34,538 nt of DNA from a bacterium. Lineage in GTDB: Bacteria; Patescibacteriota; Microgenomatia; Daviesbacterales; UBA10151. The stretch's first letter is position 1. Each line of letters opens with the position of its first letter. The notes under the pieces are model-generated. The model was given only the letters and a program-made list of their open reading frames with translations, had not been told where the DNA came from and made no database searches. The stretch covers positions 1-34,538 of the forward strand of contig JAJYIE010000010.1 in NCBI GenBank assembly GCA_021790255.1. The letters are read 5' to 3'. This document shows positions 9,364 through 18,670 of this stretch, piece after piece. Made by a program: the position numbers and the translations under genes.

Positions 9364-9422
9364 ACATTTATTAGTAACACTACCTACTACTCACAGCCCC
9401 CTGCCTCTGGTAAGATATTCAT

Positions 9423-10697
9423 ATGGGAAGTCAACTTATTCAACCGGTCAAAGGCACCCGTGATTTTTATCCGCAAGATTTGGCTTTCCGCAACTGGCTT
9501 TACCGGAAAGTTAAAGAGATCAGCGAGCGTTTCGGCTACCAGGAATATGATGGCCCGGAAATTGAGTACCTGGACCTTTATGCGGGCAAAACCAGCCGTG
9601 AGATTTTATCTGAGCAAGTCTTTACCCTCAAAGACCGGGACGGCCGGGAATTGGCTCTGCGCCCCGAACTCACGCCGACATTCGCCCGGATGGTGGCCCA
9701 AAAAGCCGCTGAGTTACCAAAACCAGTCCGCTGGTTTTCTTTTGGCCGCTTTTGGCGCTACGAACAACCCCAAAGAGGCCGTGGCCGGGAAGCTTTCCAA
9801 TGGGAAATCAACATTTTAGGCCCGGAAACCACTGAGGCCGATGCCGAGATTTTAGCCATCGCTGCCGCTTATTTCAAGGAGTTAAATCTTACACCTGATG
9901 AAGTCGTCATTAGGGTTTCCGACCGGGAATTTATCCAAAACGAGCTTAAATCTTTTGGCATTCCTGAGGAAAAAATCATGCCGGTGTTGCGGATTATTGA
10001 CCGCAAGGGCAAAATGTCGGACGATAAATTTTTAGACGGCCTGCACGCCGAAGAGTTAAATATCAATCAAATCGATTCTTTAAATAAATTATTGCAGGCT
10101 AAAGATTATCAAAAATCACCATGGCTGACGCAGGTTTTTGAGTCGCTGAAACTATACGGAGGTGTTTTGGACTATATCCAGTTTGACCCTTTAATCGTCC
10201 GCGGCTTTGATTATTACACAAGGACAGTTTTTGAAGCCTGGGATAAAAGTGGCAAATTCGGCCGGGCCATTTTTGGCGGCGGGCGCTATGATAACCTGAC
10301 GGCCCAAATCGGCGGCGTCCGTATACCCGGAGTAGGTATGGCGCCGGGAGACATGCCGATTCAGGTTCTCCTGGAGCAGTATGGCAAAATGCCGTCTCTT
10401 AAGCCTTTTACTGCTACTGTCCTGGTAACAGTTTTCTCTGCCGATTTCTACCCAAATTCGCTGGAGACAGCAGAATGGTTGCGCCAGGAAAATATCCCCA
10501 CAGAGCTTTGGGTAGAAAAATCCGCAAAGCTGGAAAAACAATTGAAATACGCCGATCAGCAAAAAATCCCTTTCGCCGTTATTATCGGACCTGATGAGGC
10601 AGCAAAAGGTATGGTTACACTGAAAAATCTTGTTACCAACTCACAAGAAAGCCTGCCGCTTAACAAGGCAATAGCACACTTACATGGCCAAGGTTAA
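9423..10697 (+). CDS. hisS: Histidyl-tRNA synthetase
   Basis: VKGTRDFYPQDLAFRNWLY; ALRPELTPTFARMVAQ; RFWRYEQPQRGRGREAFQWEINILG; GGGRYDNL. Confidence 0.96.
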   Translation: MGSQLIQPVKGTRDFYPQDLAFRNWLYRKVKEISERFGYQEYDGPEIEYLDLYAGKTSREILSEQVFTLKDRDGRELALRPELTPTFARMVAQKAAELPKPVRWFSFGRFWRYEQPQRGRGREAFQWEINILGPETTEADAEILAIAAAYFKELNLTPDEVVIRVSDREFIQNELKSFGIPEEKIMPVLRIIDRKGKMSDDKFLDGLHAEELNINQIDSLNKLLQAKDYQKSPWLTQVFESLKLYGGVLDYIQFDPLIVRGFDYYTRTVFEAWDKSGKFGRAIFGGGRYDNLTAQIGGVRIPGVGMAPGDMPIQVLLEQYGKMPSLKPFTATVLVTVFSADFYPNSLETAEWLRQENIPTELWVEKSAKLEKQLKYADQQKIPFAVIIGPDEAAKGMVTLKNLVTNSQESLPLNKAIAHLHGQG

Positions 10698-11667
10698 CTC
10701 ACTGAAGATAACGGCAATTACCAACATCCCCGCAGTAACACTGGCTTTAGCCTGGCCTTATCTTGCTATCATCACAGCCCACTTTATCTGGGGAATTAAT
10801 TATATGGTAGCCAAGGTTACCCTGCAGGAAATTCCTCCGATGTCCCTCGCCTTTCTACGGTTTTGCCTGGCGCTCATTCTTTTACTGCCGTTTCTTTTGA
10901 CAGAGAAGCGGGACAGTAGGCTACAGCTACAGGATTTACCTCAGTTGTTTGTTGTCGGAGCCCTGCTGGTTACTTTTAATATCTCTTTTTTCTACCTCGG
11001 GCTAATGCGCACCACTACAATTAACGCCGCTACACTGACCATGACTATCCCCGCCCTTTCGGTGCTTTTAGGCTGGAGTATTTTAAGGGAAAAAGTTTAT
11101 CTTATAAACCTGCTGGGGATTTTTACCGGTCTTTTGGGGGCGGTAATTATTATCGGAGTGCCTGAGGTAATTTTAGGAGCACAGCAGCTTTCCCTCCCAG
11201 CCATGATCGGCAACATCATGATTGTCTTTTCTTCTCTGGCCTGGGTAGCCGGGGCAACTGTTTCCAAAGGCCTTTTAAAAAAATATTCCGCTCTTACCGT
11301 AACCGCCACCATTTTCACGGTGGGGGCCATCACCTTCCTGGCCCCAGCTGTAATTGAATACCTGCAGGACCCGCTCTGGCCATCCCGGGTAACGCACATA
11401 GGGATCTTCGGCCTGCTTTTTATTGCTTTTGCCTCCTCCGTCTCTGCTTATTTCCTCTTTGAATGGGGAGTTGCTAAGTTGGGAATCATTAAAGCTGACT
11501 TGTTCCAATATATCGAGCCGCTGGTAGCTGCCTATTTTGGCATAGTCCTGCTGCACGAGCATCCCACTCCCCTCTTTTTGATCGGAGCAGTTTTGGTAGC
11601 AGTAGGGGTTTTCTGGAGCACTGCCGGGCGCCCGGAACACCGGCACCATAAAAGTCACAGGATATAA
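10684..11667 (+). CDS. DMT-superfamily (EamA) transporter
   Basis: About ten hydrophobic segments; HFIWGINYMVAKVTLQEIPPMSLAFLRF typical EamA start. Confidence 0.88.
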   Translation: MAKVNSLKITAITNIPAVTLALAWPYLAIITAHFIWGINYMVAKVTLQEIPPMSLAFLRFCLALILLLPFLLTEKRDSRLQLQDLPQLFVVGALLVTFNISFFYLGLMRTTTINAATLTMTIPALSVLLGWSILREKVYLINLLGIFTGLLGAVIIIGVPEVILGAQQLSLPAMIGNIMIVFSSLAWVAGATVSKGLLKKYSALTVTATIFTVGAITFLAPAVIEYLQDPLWPSRVTHIGIFGLLFIAFASSVSAYFLFEWGVAKLGIIKADLFQYIEPLVAAYFGIVLLHEHPTPLFLIGAVLVAVGVFWSTAGRPEHRHHKSHRI

Positions 11668-11669
11668 TG

Positions 11670-11756
11670 AAGTATAGAGTATAGTGTATAGTGTATAAAG
11701 TGTGATGGGTCATAATTTCCGTTTTCCTCTCTATACTCCATACTATATATTGTGTT
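11670..11756. repeat. Short tandem repeat with imperfect inverted partner in intergenic region
   Basis: agtatagagtatagtgtatagtgtata near 11671-11697; opposite-orientation ctctatactccatactatatattgtg near 11730-11755. Confidence 0.7.
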
Positions 11757-11786
11757 ATACTACCCAAGTTACAGAAGGTCATTGTT

Positions 11787-12113
11787 ATGAAGAAAAATAT
11801 CCACCCCACCTGGTATAACGATGCCAAAGTTACCTGCATTTGCGGTAACACTTTTACCACCGGTTCAATAGTGCCGGAAATTCGTGTGGAAATTTGTGCC
11901 AAATGCCATCCCTTTTTTACCGGCCAGCAGAAACTGGTTGATACTCAGGGACAGGTTGAAAAATTCTCCCGTACTAAGCAGGCCTCTGAAGTCAAAAAGG
12001 CTGAAAGGGCAAAAATTGCCGAGATTCGTGCCAGCAAAGTCCAGGCCACGCGGACAGAAAAACCCAGCCTGAAAGAACTGCTCATGCAGGCCCGCAAGAA
12101 AGCCACCTCTTAG
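11787..12113 (+). CDS. rpmE: 50S ribosomal protein L31 with C-terminal extension
   Basis: [60 protein letters not shown]; zinc-type CxC...CxxC. Confidence 0.95.
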   Translation: MKKNIHPTWYNDAKVTCICGNTFTTGSIVPEIRVEICAKCHPFFTGQQKLVDTQGQVEKFSRTKQASEVKKAERAKIAEIRASKVQATRTEKPSLKELLMQARKKATS

Positions 12114-12195
12114 AAAATTCTCAGAAAAAGTGTAAAGTAAAAAGGTAAAAGTAAAAAACTTTTTGACTTTTTCCTTTGAATTTTGAACTTAACCC

Positions 12196-13158
12196 ATGGA
12201 CAACTATCTCGAACAACAAATTACCGAGCTGGACAGACGGATTGATGAAACCCGCCAGCTTCTTTCCGATCCCCAGCTGGCTGACCTGGCTGCCCTGGAA
12301 ATTGCTGACTTGGAAAAACAAAAGGAAGAGCTTCAGGCTTCTGCAGCCAGCCCGATGGTTTCAGAAAACGAGTCAGAAGATCATGATGGAACTGAGGTTA
12401 ACCCCAACATCGCCATTTTGGAGATCAGGTCGGCTGCCGGGGGCGATGAAGCCGGGTTGTTTGCCCAAGACCTTTTGCGTATGTATGAAAGGTATGCCCA
12501 AAGTGAGCGCTGGCACCTGGAAGAGCTTGACCGCTCAGAGGGCAAAATCGGTCAGGTTAAAGAAGTTGTTATAAAAATCACCGGCCGGGGTGCTTACAAA
12601 GCGCTCAAATACGAATCCGGCGTCCACCGAGTGCAGCGTGTTCCCAAGACTGAAAGCGCCGGTAGAATCCACACCTCCACAGCCACCGTGGCAGTCTTGC
12701 CGCAAGTTACCGCTGCTCTGGTGGAAATTAACCCTTCGGATATCGAGTTTGAAGCTTTCCGCGCCGGCGGGCACGGAGGACAGAATGTCAATAAAGTGTC
12801 AACCGCCGTCCGAATCAGGCATATCCCCAGCGGCCTGGTTGTCACCGCTTCCACAGAACGCTCCCAGCTACAAAATAAAGAAAATGCCTTAAATCTTTTA
12901 CGGGCTAAACTTTGGGAATCAGAAGAGGAAAAGAAGGCTCAAACTATTGGCGGTGCCAGGGCGCTGATGGTAGGAAGCGGCGACCGCTCGGAAAAAATCC
13001 GTACTTATAACTTCCCGCAGAACCGTCTGACGGATCATCGCATCGGTAAATCATGGTACAACCTGGAGGAGATCATGGAAGGTAAGCTGGAAGCGGTCAT
13101 TCAGGCTGTCCATGCAGCAGCCAAAACAGAAAATGCCGAAACCATACAACCCTCATGA
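12196..13158 (+). CDS. prfA: Peptide chain release factor 1
   Basis: SAAGGDEAGLFAQDLLRMYERYA; HRVQRVPKTESAGRIHTSTATVAVLP (RF1-type); GGHGGQNVNKVSTAVRI catalytic GGQ. Confidence 0.95.
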   Translation: MDNYLEQQITELDRRIDETRQLLSDPQLADLAALEIADLEKQKEELQASAASPMVSENESEDHDGTEVNPNIAILEIRSAAGGDEAGLFAQDLLRMYERYAQSERWHLEELDRSEGKIGQVKEVVIKITGRGAYKALKYESGVHRVQRVPKTESAGRIHTSTATVAVLPQVTAALVEINPSDIEFEAFRAGGHGGQNVNKVSTAVRIRHIPSGLVVTASTERSQLQNKENALNLLRAKLWESEEEKKAQTIGGARALMVGSGDRSEKIRTYNFPQNRLTDHRIGKSWYNLEEIMEGKLEAVIQAVHAAAKTENAETIQPS

Positions 13159-13747
13159 CCGTTTGATGCTCAAAGCTAAAAGGGAGGGCTACCGGGCCCG
13201 CTCTGTTTATAAGCTGATAGACTTAAACCACCGCTTTCACCTTTTGCGCCCAGGTCAAAAAGTGCTGGATTTAGGCGCTGCTCCCGGTTCATGGCTGCAG
13301 TATGTCGGCAGCCAAATTGGATCCGGCGGTTTGGCAATAGGAGTTGATATGCAGCCTATCACAGCCATAGCGCCTAACATTAAAACTTTCTCAGCCGATA
13401 TCATGGACAGTGCCAAACTGGAAGAAATTCTTATCCAAAACGGCCCTGCTTTGTATGACCTGATCCTTTCCGACTTGGCTCCGAGTACCACCGGCATCAT
13501 CGGGGTAGATCATTATAAAAGTATTGAACTCTCCCGCAAGGCAACGGAAATTGCCGTCGGGAGGCTAGAAACAAGGGGAAGTTTAGTCATAAAAATTTTC
13601 CCCGGCGAGCACTTCAATGACTTTTTTCAGGGGCTGAAAAAACAGTACCGGAAAGTTAATGCTGTAAAAGTGGGAGCTTCAAGAGACAGAAGCAGGGAAA
13701 TTTATATAGTGTGCACAGAGAAGAAAGCTATAAATTTAAATACTTAA
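13133..13747 (+). CDS. rlmE: 23S rRNA (uridine-2'-O)-methyltransferase, RlmE/FtsJ family
   Basis: NPHDRLMLKAKREGYRARSVYKLIDLNHRFHLLRPGQKVLDLGAAPGSWLQYV; LSDLAPSTTG; overlaps the prfA 3' end; start at ATG 13133 chosen. Confidence 0.92.
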   Translation: MPKPYNPHDRLMLKAKREGYRARSVYKLIDLNHRFHLLRPGQKVLDLGAAPGSWLQYVGSQIGSGGLAIGVDMQPITAIAPNIKTFSADIMDSAKLEEILIQNGPALYDLILSDLAPSTTGIIGVDHYKSIELSRKATEIAVGRLETRGSLVIKIFPGEHFNDFFQGLKKQYRKVNAVKVGASRDRSREIYIVCTEKKAINLNT

Positions 13748-13759
13748 AATTATTAATTT

Positions 13760-14479
13760 ATGCCCAAACCGCAACAATATATAAAAGGTTATGCAGAATT
13801 CTACAAACTAAGGTTTAAGGCAACTCCTGACGTCCTAATCCCCCGCCCGGAAACGGAACTTTTGGTCGATGAAGTTCTAAGTCATATTAACGTCATTGTG
13901 AAAATGAACGAAGCTACAACGAAACAATCTATTACAGTTTTAGACGTCGGCACTGGTGCCGGCAATATCGCTATTTCAATTGCCAGAAACCTGCCTCTTA
14001 ACTCCCAAGTCCAAATCATTGCTACCGATATTTCTGAGAAGGCATTAACAATCGCCCGGCAAAACGCCATGCTGCACGGAGTTGCAGACGGAATTGTTTT
14101 TCTCAAAAGCGATTTATTAAAAAACCCGGCGCTCCACTCCTATATTTTAAATACTAAATACTCTATACTGGTGACCAACCTCCCATACATTCCCTCTTAC
14201 CGCATCCCTTACCTTGATTCATCAGTTAAGGACTTTGAGCCGCTCATTGCTTTAGACGGCGGGGGGGACGGCTTTGACCTTTACCGCAAACTCTTCCGCC
14301 AAATTACTGATTTTAGCTTGCCACCCCGGGGGTGGAAACCTAAATTAATAGTGGGAGAGATCGACTATACCCAGGCTGAAATAGCCATTAAAGAAGCCGA
14401 TAAATACTTTCCGGAGGCTCGGGCAGAAGTCAAGTTGGATCTGGCTCACAGACAGAGAATTTTATCAATCAGACGTTGA
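13760..14479 (+). CDS. prmC: Release factor N5-glutamine methyltransferase (PrmC/HemK), short N-terminus
   Basis: LIPRPETELLVDEVL; VLDVGTGAGNIAISIA; VTNLPYIPS (NLPY in place of NPPY); located after prfA-rlmE. Confidence 0.88.
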   Translation: MPKPQQYIKGYAEFYKLRFKATPDVLIPRPETELLVDEVLSHINVIVKMNEATTKQSITVLDVGTGAGNIAISIARNLPLNSQVQIIATDISEKALTIARQNAMLHGVADGIVFLKSDLLKNPALHSYILNTKYSILVTNLPYIPSYRIPYLDSSVKDFEPLIALDGGGDGFDLYRKLFRQITDFSLPPRGWKPKLIVGEIDYTQAEIAIKEADKYFPEARAEVKLDLAHRQRILSIRR

Positions 14480-14726
14480 TCTCATGGTCAGACCCCACAT
14501 CAGGTAAACGTCTCCGCAGTCCATCGAGGTCTTGCCGCAATAAATCATTTGGGTCTTCAATAGGAGTAACTCTCCCGGCAATTAAATCTTCCAAATACTT
14601 ATCTCCCGGTAAAAGTGTCCTACTCCCACCCGGCAAATGTCTTCGAAGACGGGAGCTTAAACCGTGATGGTGGCGGAAGCAGACATTGATTGTTAACCCT
14701 CCGACCTCTTCTCTAAATCTTTCCAT
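14469..14726 (-). CDS. Small hypothetical protein
   Basis: 85-aa ORF between prmC and the Fic gene, not explained by a larger gene on either strand; no family recognised. Confidence 0.4.
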   Translation of the reverse strand: MERFREEVGGLTINVCFRHHHGLSSRLRRHLPGGSRTLLPGDKYLEDLIAGRVTPIEDPNDLLRQDLDGLRRRLPDVGSDHEINV

Positions 14727-14828
14727 AGTAGTATCTTATGAAAAACACTTTATAACTGTCGAGGCGTGTTCTATTATGGAATCGGTAATATCTGGCATTA
14801 TTCGGAAGTATTTGGTAATATTAGGCAA

Positions 14829-15809
14829 GTGGATATTCCTCCAAAATACATCTTAACGCCGAAGATTTCTGAGCTCCTGCAAAAAATTGAAGGCAGCAAA
14901 GAAGTTATTGACTCCTTTCCCATCCCGCTGGAAATTGAAATCAACATCCGCCGCCGCTCCATTTTAAAAAGCTCACTTTTCTCCGCCCGCATTGAAGGCA
15001 ATACTTTGACCTTATCGGAACTGCCTAGAGCTTCATCAAAAGATCAGAAAAAAGCCGAAGTTTTAAACATTCTCAAAGCCACCAATTGGATCTATGAGCG
15101 GCCGCACAAAGATTTGACCGTCAAAGACATTTCGGAAATGCATAAGGTAAGCATGCAGGGATTAGTTGAAAAAATTGATTTAGGACAATACCGCACTAAC
15201 CTGGAAGCAATTTTCAACAGCGCCGGAATAGCTGTTTACCTTCCTCCCCGGCCAAGTCAGATCCAGCCTTTACTGGAGCGTTTAATGAAATTTATCAATA
15301 GTAGCAAAGAACCGTTTGTCCCCGTCCGGGCCTGCCTTGCCCATTATACTTTCGAAAAAATCCACCCATTTTTGGACGGCAACGGGCGAGTTGGCCGGTT
15401 ACTACTGCTGACCGTGCTTTGTAAAGGCGGGTACAGCATGAAAGGACTCCTGGCTGTTGAAGAATACCTTGATAATCGCCGTAGTGAGTATTACCGCAGC
15501 CTGGATAGCAGCGGGAAAGACGTCACCGATTACCTGGAGTTTATGCTGGAGGCTATCGCCGCGACAGCCGAAGATGCTAAAAATTTGGTTCTGGAAAAAC
15601 AAAGAACTGAAATTGCCGATTTATTACTTCCACGTCGCGCGGAAATTTTCAATATCATAAAAGATCATCAGATGGTCAATTTTGATTTGATCCGCCGCCG
15701 GTTTTTGGCGGTTAACGAACGGACTTTGCGCTTTGATTTAAAATATCTTGTTGACCGGGGACTGGTTAAAAAGCTGGGCACCACGAAAGGCGTTTACTAT
15801 ACAGTTTAA
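14829..15809 (+). CDS. Fic family protein (AMPylase-like) with N-terminal inhibitory motif and C-terminal winged-helix region
   Basis: HPFLDGNGRVGRLLLL Fic motif; SARIEGNTL inhibition-helix-like motif; ORF runs from 14766, GTG at 14829 (VDIPPKYILTPKISELL) preferred. Confidence 0.92.
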   Translation: MDIPPKYILTPKISELLQKIEGSKEVIDSFPIPLEIEINIRRRSILKSSLFSARIEGNTLTLSELPRASSKDQKKAEVLNILKATNWIYERPHKDLTVKDISEMHKVSMQGLVEKIDLGQYRTNLEAIFNSAGIAVYLPPRPSQIQPLLERLMKFINSSKEPFVPVRACLAHYTFEKIHPFLDGNGRVGRLLLLTVLCKGGYSMKGLLAVEEYLDNRRSEYYRSLDSSGKDVTDYLEFMLEAIAATAEDAKNLVLEKQRTEIADLLLPRRAEIFNIIKDHQMVNFDLIRRRFLAVNERTLRFDLKYLVDRGLVKKLGTTKGVYYTV

Positions 15810-16119
15810 ACCGCGGCCGTAGATTTTGTTACAGTATGCGCAAATCTCCATTTCCTGCTTCTTACTGCCCATTAATAATCTTGTGACGCAAGTGTTCTAA
15901 GATAAAAAATTATGGCAGCTATTTTGATATTGCTGGTCGTCCTTTGGTACTTAGGCTACACCGGAGATGGATACTGGCTACTTTGAGGATGCTGTCAATT
16001 TTTGCCGCCTTACCCAGTGCCCTCGTCGTTGCCATCATCCTGATCATAATTCTCTCGTTCGTAACATAAAAATAGCGCCTAATCCCATATTGAAGAAACC
16101 CCACGAGCGTAACAATACC

Positions 16120-17271
16120 CTATTGGTTCGTTGCTTGTTGAAGAGTAGCGGTAACTGTCTTTGTGCTGCCGTTGTTCCAAACTTCCAACGTAACACTATC
16201 CCCAACTTTTTTACCGGCAACAATGCCGGTAATTTTACCTGCGCTGTCCACCAGCTGTCCGTCAATTTTGGTAATCAAATCTCCCTGGACAAGTCCCGCT
16301 TTCTCAGCCGCCGAGCCCGGAATCACCTGCTGAACATATGCTCCCGGCGGCACGCTGTAATAGATGGCTAGCTCTTTGGAAATAAACTGATAACTAATCC
16401 CCAAAAATGGCTTGGAGACAAAACCGTTTTGCACAAACTGGTCAATTATTTGCCTGACTGAATTAATCGGGATAGCGAAACCGATATTTTGCGCGCCCTG
16501 AGTGGTGGCCACGTTAACGCCGATAACCTGCCCGGCTGAATTTAAAAGAGGACCGCCGGAATTACCGGGGTTAATCGCCGCATCTGTCTGAATCAAATTA
16601 TCCAGGTTCTCAGAACTACCTGAGAAGCCATCGCCTGCAGTAATCTGCCGCCCTAAACCGGAAATCACACCGGTTGTCACAGTATTGGTAAAGCTGCCCA
16701 AAGCGTTGCCGATGGCTATGGCCATCTGGCCAACTTTAAGCTTTGAAGAATCACCAAGCTGTAAAGCAGGCAAATTCAAATTGTCTACCTGTACCAGCGC
16801 CAAATCCAGTGTCGGGTCACGGTAAATCTTTTTAATGGCATATTTTTTACCGCTTCGATCCACCACCGAATAAGTTAGGCTGGTATCGTCCACAACATGC
16901 TTGTTGGTGACTATTACCTCTTTATCCTCTGATACCACAAATCCAGTACCGATGGTGCTGTTCTGGCTGGCGGGAGCAGAAAACGGATCATACGGATTAA
17001 AGGTTTGTTGGGTAGCTCCGATAGCCACCACCGAAGGGGAAGATTTATCAACTGCTGAGATAACGGCACTTTCCTCTGTAACAACGGTTTGTGTTTGCCG
17101 CCCCGGCAAAGTTACGGCCGGGCTATTTCCGATCTGCGGCAGGTGCAGGTCCCCGTTCAAATAAGCTTGATGCACGCCGATGGCCAGGACAGCTAAAATA
17201 GCGAGCGTGAGAAGTTGGACTTGCGGCTGCAGAAACTTTTTACCCATTAGTGAAAAATTATACCACAACAA
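16120..17271 (-). CDS. HtrA/Deg-type trypsin-like serine protease with PDZ domain, membrane anchored
   Basis: IVTNKHVVDD, DPTLDLALVQVD, GNSGGPLLNSAGQVIGVN catalytic motifs; C-terminal PDZ PGSAAEKAGLVQGDLITKIDGQLV. Confidence 0.95.
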   Translation of the reverse strand: MLWYNFSLMGKKFLQPQVQLLTLAILAVLAIGVHQAYLNGDLHLPQIGNSPAVTLPGRQTQTVVTEESAVISAVDKSSPSVVAIGATQQTFNPYDPFSAPASQNSTIGTGFVVSEDKEVIVTNKHVVDDTSLTYSVVDRSGKKYAIKKIYRDPTLDLALVQVDNLNLPALQLGDSSKLKVGQMAIAIGNALGSFTNTVTTGVISGLGRQITAGDGFSGSSENLDNLIQTDAAINPGNSGGPLLNSAGQVIGVNVATTQGAQNIGFAIPINSVRQIIDQFVQNGFVSKPFLGISYQFISKELAIYYSVPPGAYVQQVIPGSAAEKAGLVQGDLITKIDGQLVDSAGKITGIVAGKKVGDSVTLEVWNNGSTKTVTATLQQATNQ

Positions 17272-17389
17272 TAAAACGTAAGACTGAGAAAAAGCTGAGG
17301 ATAATACTTAAAAAGTCCCGCCGAATATTTAAAGCGTGTTTTTAAGCCAGATAATTATTTGCTCAAGATTTATTGTCGCAAGGCACTTC

Positions 17390-18670
17390 TTAGTTGAAAA
17401 GTTGGAGTGCCTTATCCAGCTGAGGATCCTTAGTGGCATCATTTGAATCCATCACCACTTTTACATCCGGTGTCAGACCGATGTGGTGGATCCAGCGGCC
17501 GTCCGGAGTCAACCATTTGGCAGTTGTAATGTGCAGTCCGGTATTATCCGGCATATCCTCCGCACTCTGAATTGTTCCTTTTCCAAAAGATTGCTCCCCG
17601 ATGAGAGTCCCACGCTTATGATCCTGCATTGCCCCGGAAAAAATCTCCGCCGCCGAAGCTGAACCCTTGTTAATCAAAACCTCCAAAGGCAAATTTAGCA
17701 TTTTGCCTGCCCGGATAATGGGCAGCTTAGTCTGGTTTCCCTGGGCATCCTGCTCAATAACCACATCCCCTTTGTCTAAAAATTCCGAGGAAATATAAAC
17801 CGCATCCTCGAGGTATCCGCCCGGGTTATTGCGAACATCGACAATTACTCCCTGGGGAGCATCTGCCAAAGCCTGGCTGATCGCCTCATCCCATTCCTGG
17901 TCGGTTCTCTCGCCAAACTCACTCAGCCGGATATAGGCAATTTTCTTCCCGGAAGGTGTGGTTTTCAGTGTATAGTCAACAGTTTTGACAATTATTGTGT
18001 CACGGGTAATTTGTACCTGCCGCGGCTTGCTATCATTTTCACCATAGAGCGAGAGGGTAACCTGCGTACCCTTCGGTCCGCGGATTAACCCCACGGCTTC
18101 CGGCAAAGAAATATTCGTTGTATCCCGGCCGTCAATTGATAAAATAAGATCACCGGGCTTCACACCTGCCTTTTCCGCCGGCGTATCTTTTAAAGGAGCA
18201 ATAACCGTCAACCTGTTGTCTTTATCATAACCAAGCTCCATCCCGACTCCTTCAAAAGACCCTCCCAGCTGCTCCTGAGCGGTTTTTTGAGCACTCGGGG
18301 GCAGAAAAACCGTATACGGGTCCCCCACTGCCGCCACCATCCCCTGAATCGCCCCATAATACAGCTTTTGCGTGTCAAGGGCTGTTTTATCAATATATTT
18401 TGTGGTGAGCATTTTCAGCGTCTGCCCGAACAGTGAATTACCGGAAAAATCCATGGCGGCGCTGCCCTGGCCAGGTTGGGGGTTAACAACAGTAATATCC
18501 GGCTGATAATTTTTCAGCTGGACTTGATAATCGTTATGGCCGAGCTGCCAGCCCAAAGCAAAAGAGAGGATAACAATGATGATAAAGCCGCCGTTAATGC
18601 TCCACGCACCTTTTTTGATCTTTGCGGCAAGGTTTGTTTGAGGAAGATTCATGGCTTTAAACTTAAGCAA
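17390..18670 (-). CDS. S41 family C-terminal processing peptidase
   Basis: PDZ (PAEKAGVKPGDLILSIDGRDT); DVRNNPGGYLEDAV; INKGSASAAEIFSGAMQDHKRGTLIGEQSFGKGTIQ. Confidence 0.95.
   Translation of the reverse strand: MLKFKAMNLPQTNLAAKIKKGAWSINGGFIIIVILSFALGWQLGHNDYQVQLKNYQPDITVVNPQPGQGSAAMDFSGNSLFGQTLKMLTTKYIDKTALDTQKLYYGAIQGMVAAVGDPYTVFLPPSAQKTAQEQLGGSFEGVGMELGYDKDNRLTVIAPLKDTPAEKAGVKPGDLILSIDGRDTTNISLPEAVGLIRGPKGTQVTLSLYGENDSKPRQVQITRDTIIVKTVDYTLKTTPSGKKIAYIRLSEFGERTDQEWDEAISQALADAPQGVIVDVRNNPGGYLEDAVYISSEFLDKGDVVIEQDAQGNQTKLPIIRAGKMLNLPLEVLINKGSASAAEIFSGAMQDHKRGTLIGEQSFGKGTIQSAEDMPDNTGLHITTAKWLTPDGRWIHHIGLTPDVKVVMDSNDATKDPQLDKALQLFN

Noticed and set aside
11097-11902. Overlapping minus-strand ORFs 11097-11399, 11275-11658 and 11489-11902
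   Set aside because: Antisense to a clear EamA transporter and the rpmE start; no recognisable protein features.
12121-12195. A/T-rich imperfect inverted repeat before prfA (aaaaaggtaaaagtaaaaaactttttgactttttccttt)
   Set aside because: Low-complexity A/T tracts easily form such pairs; too weak to call a terminator or regulator without folding data.
12535-12892. Multiple alternative-frame ORFs inside prfA
   Set aside because: Entirely inside the conserved GGQ-containing RF1 coding region.
16120-18670. HtrA next to Ctp protease as a novel proteolytic system
   Set aside because: Both are common envelope quality-control proteases with intact motifs; adjacency alone is not unusual.
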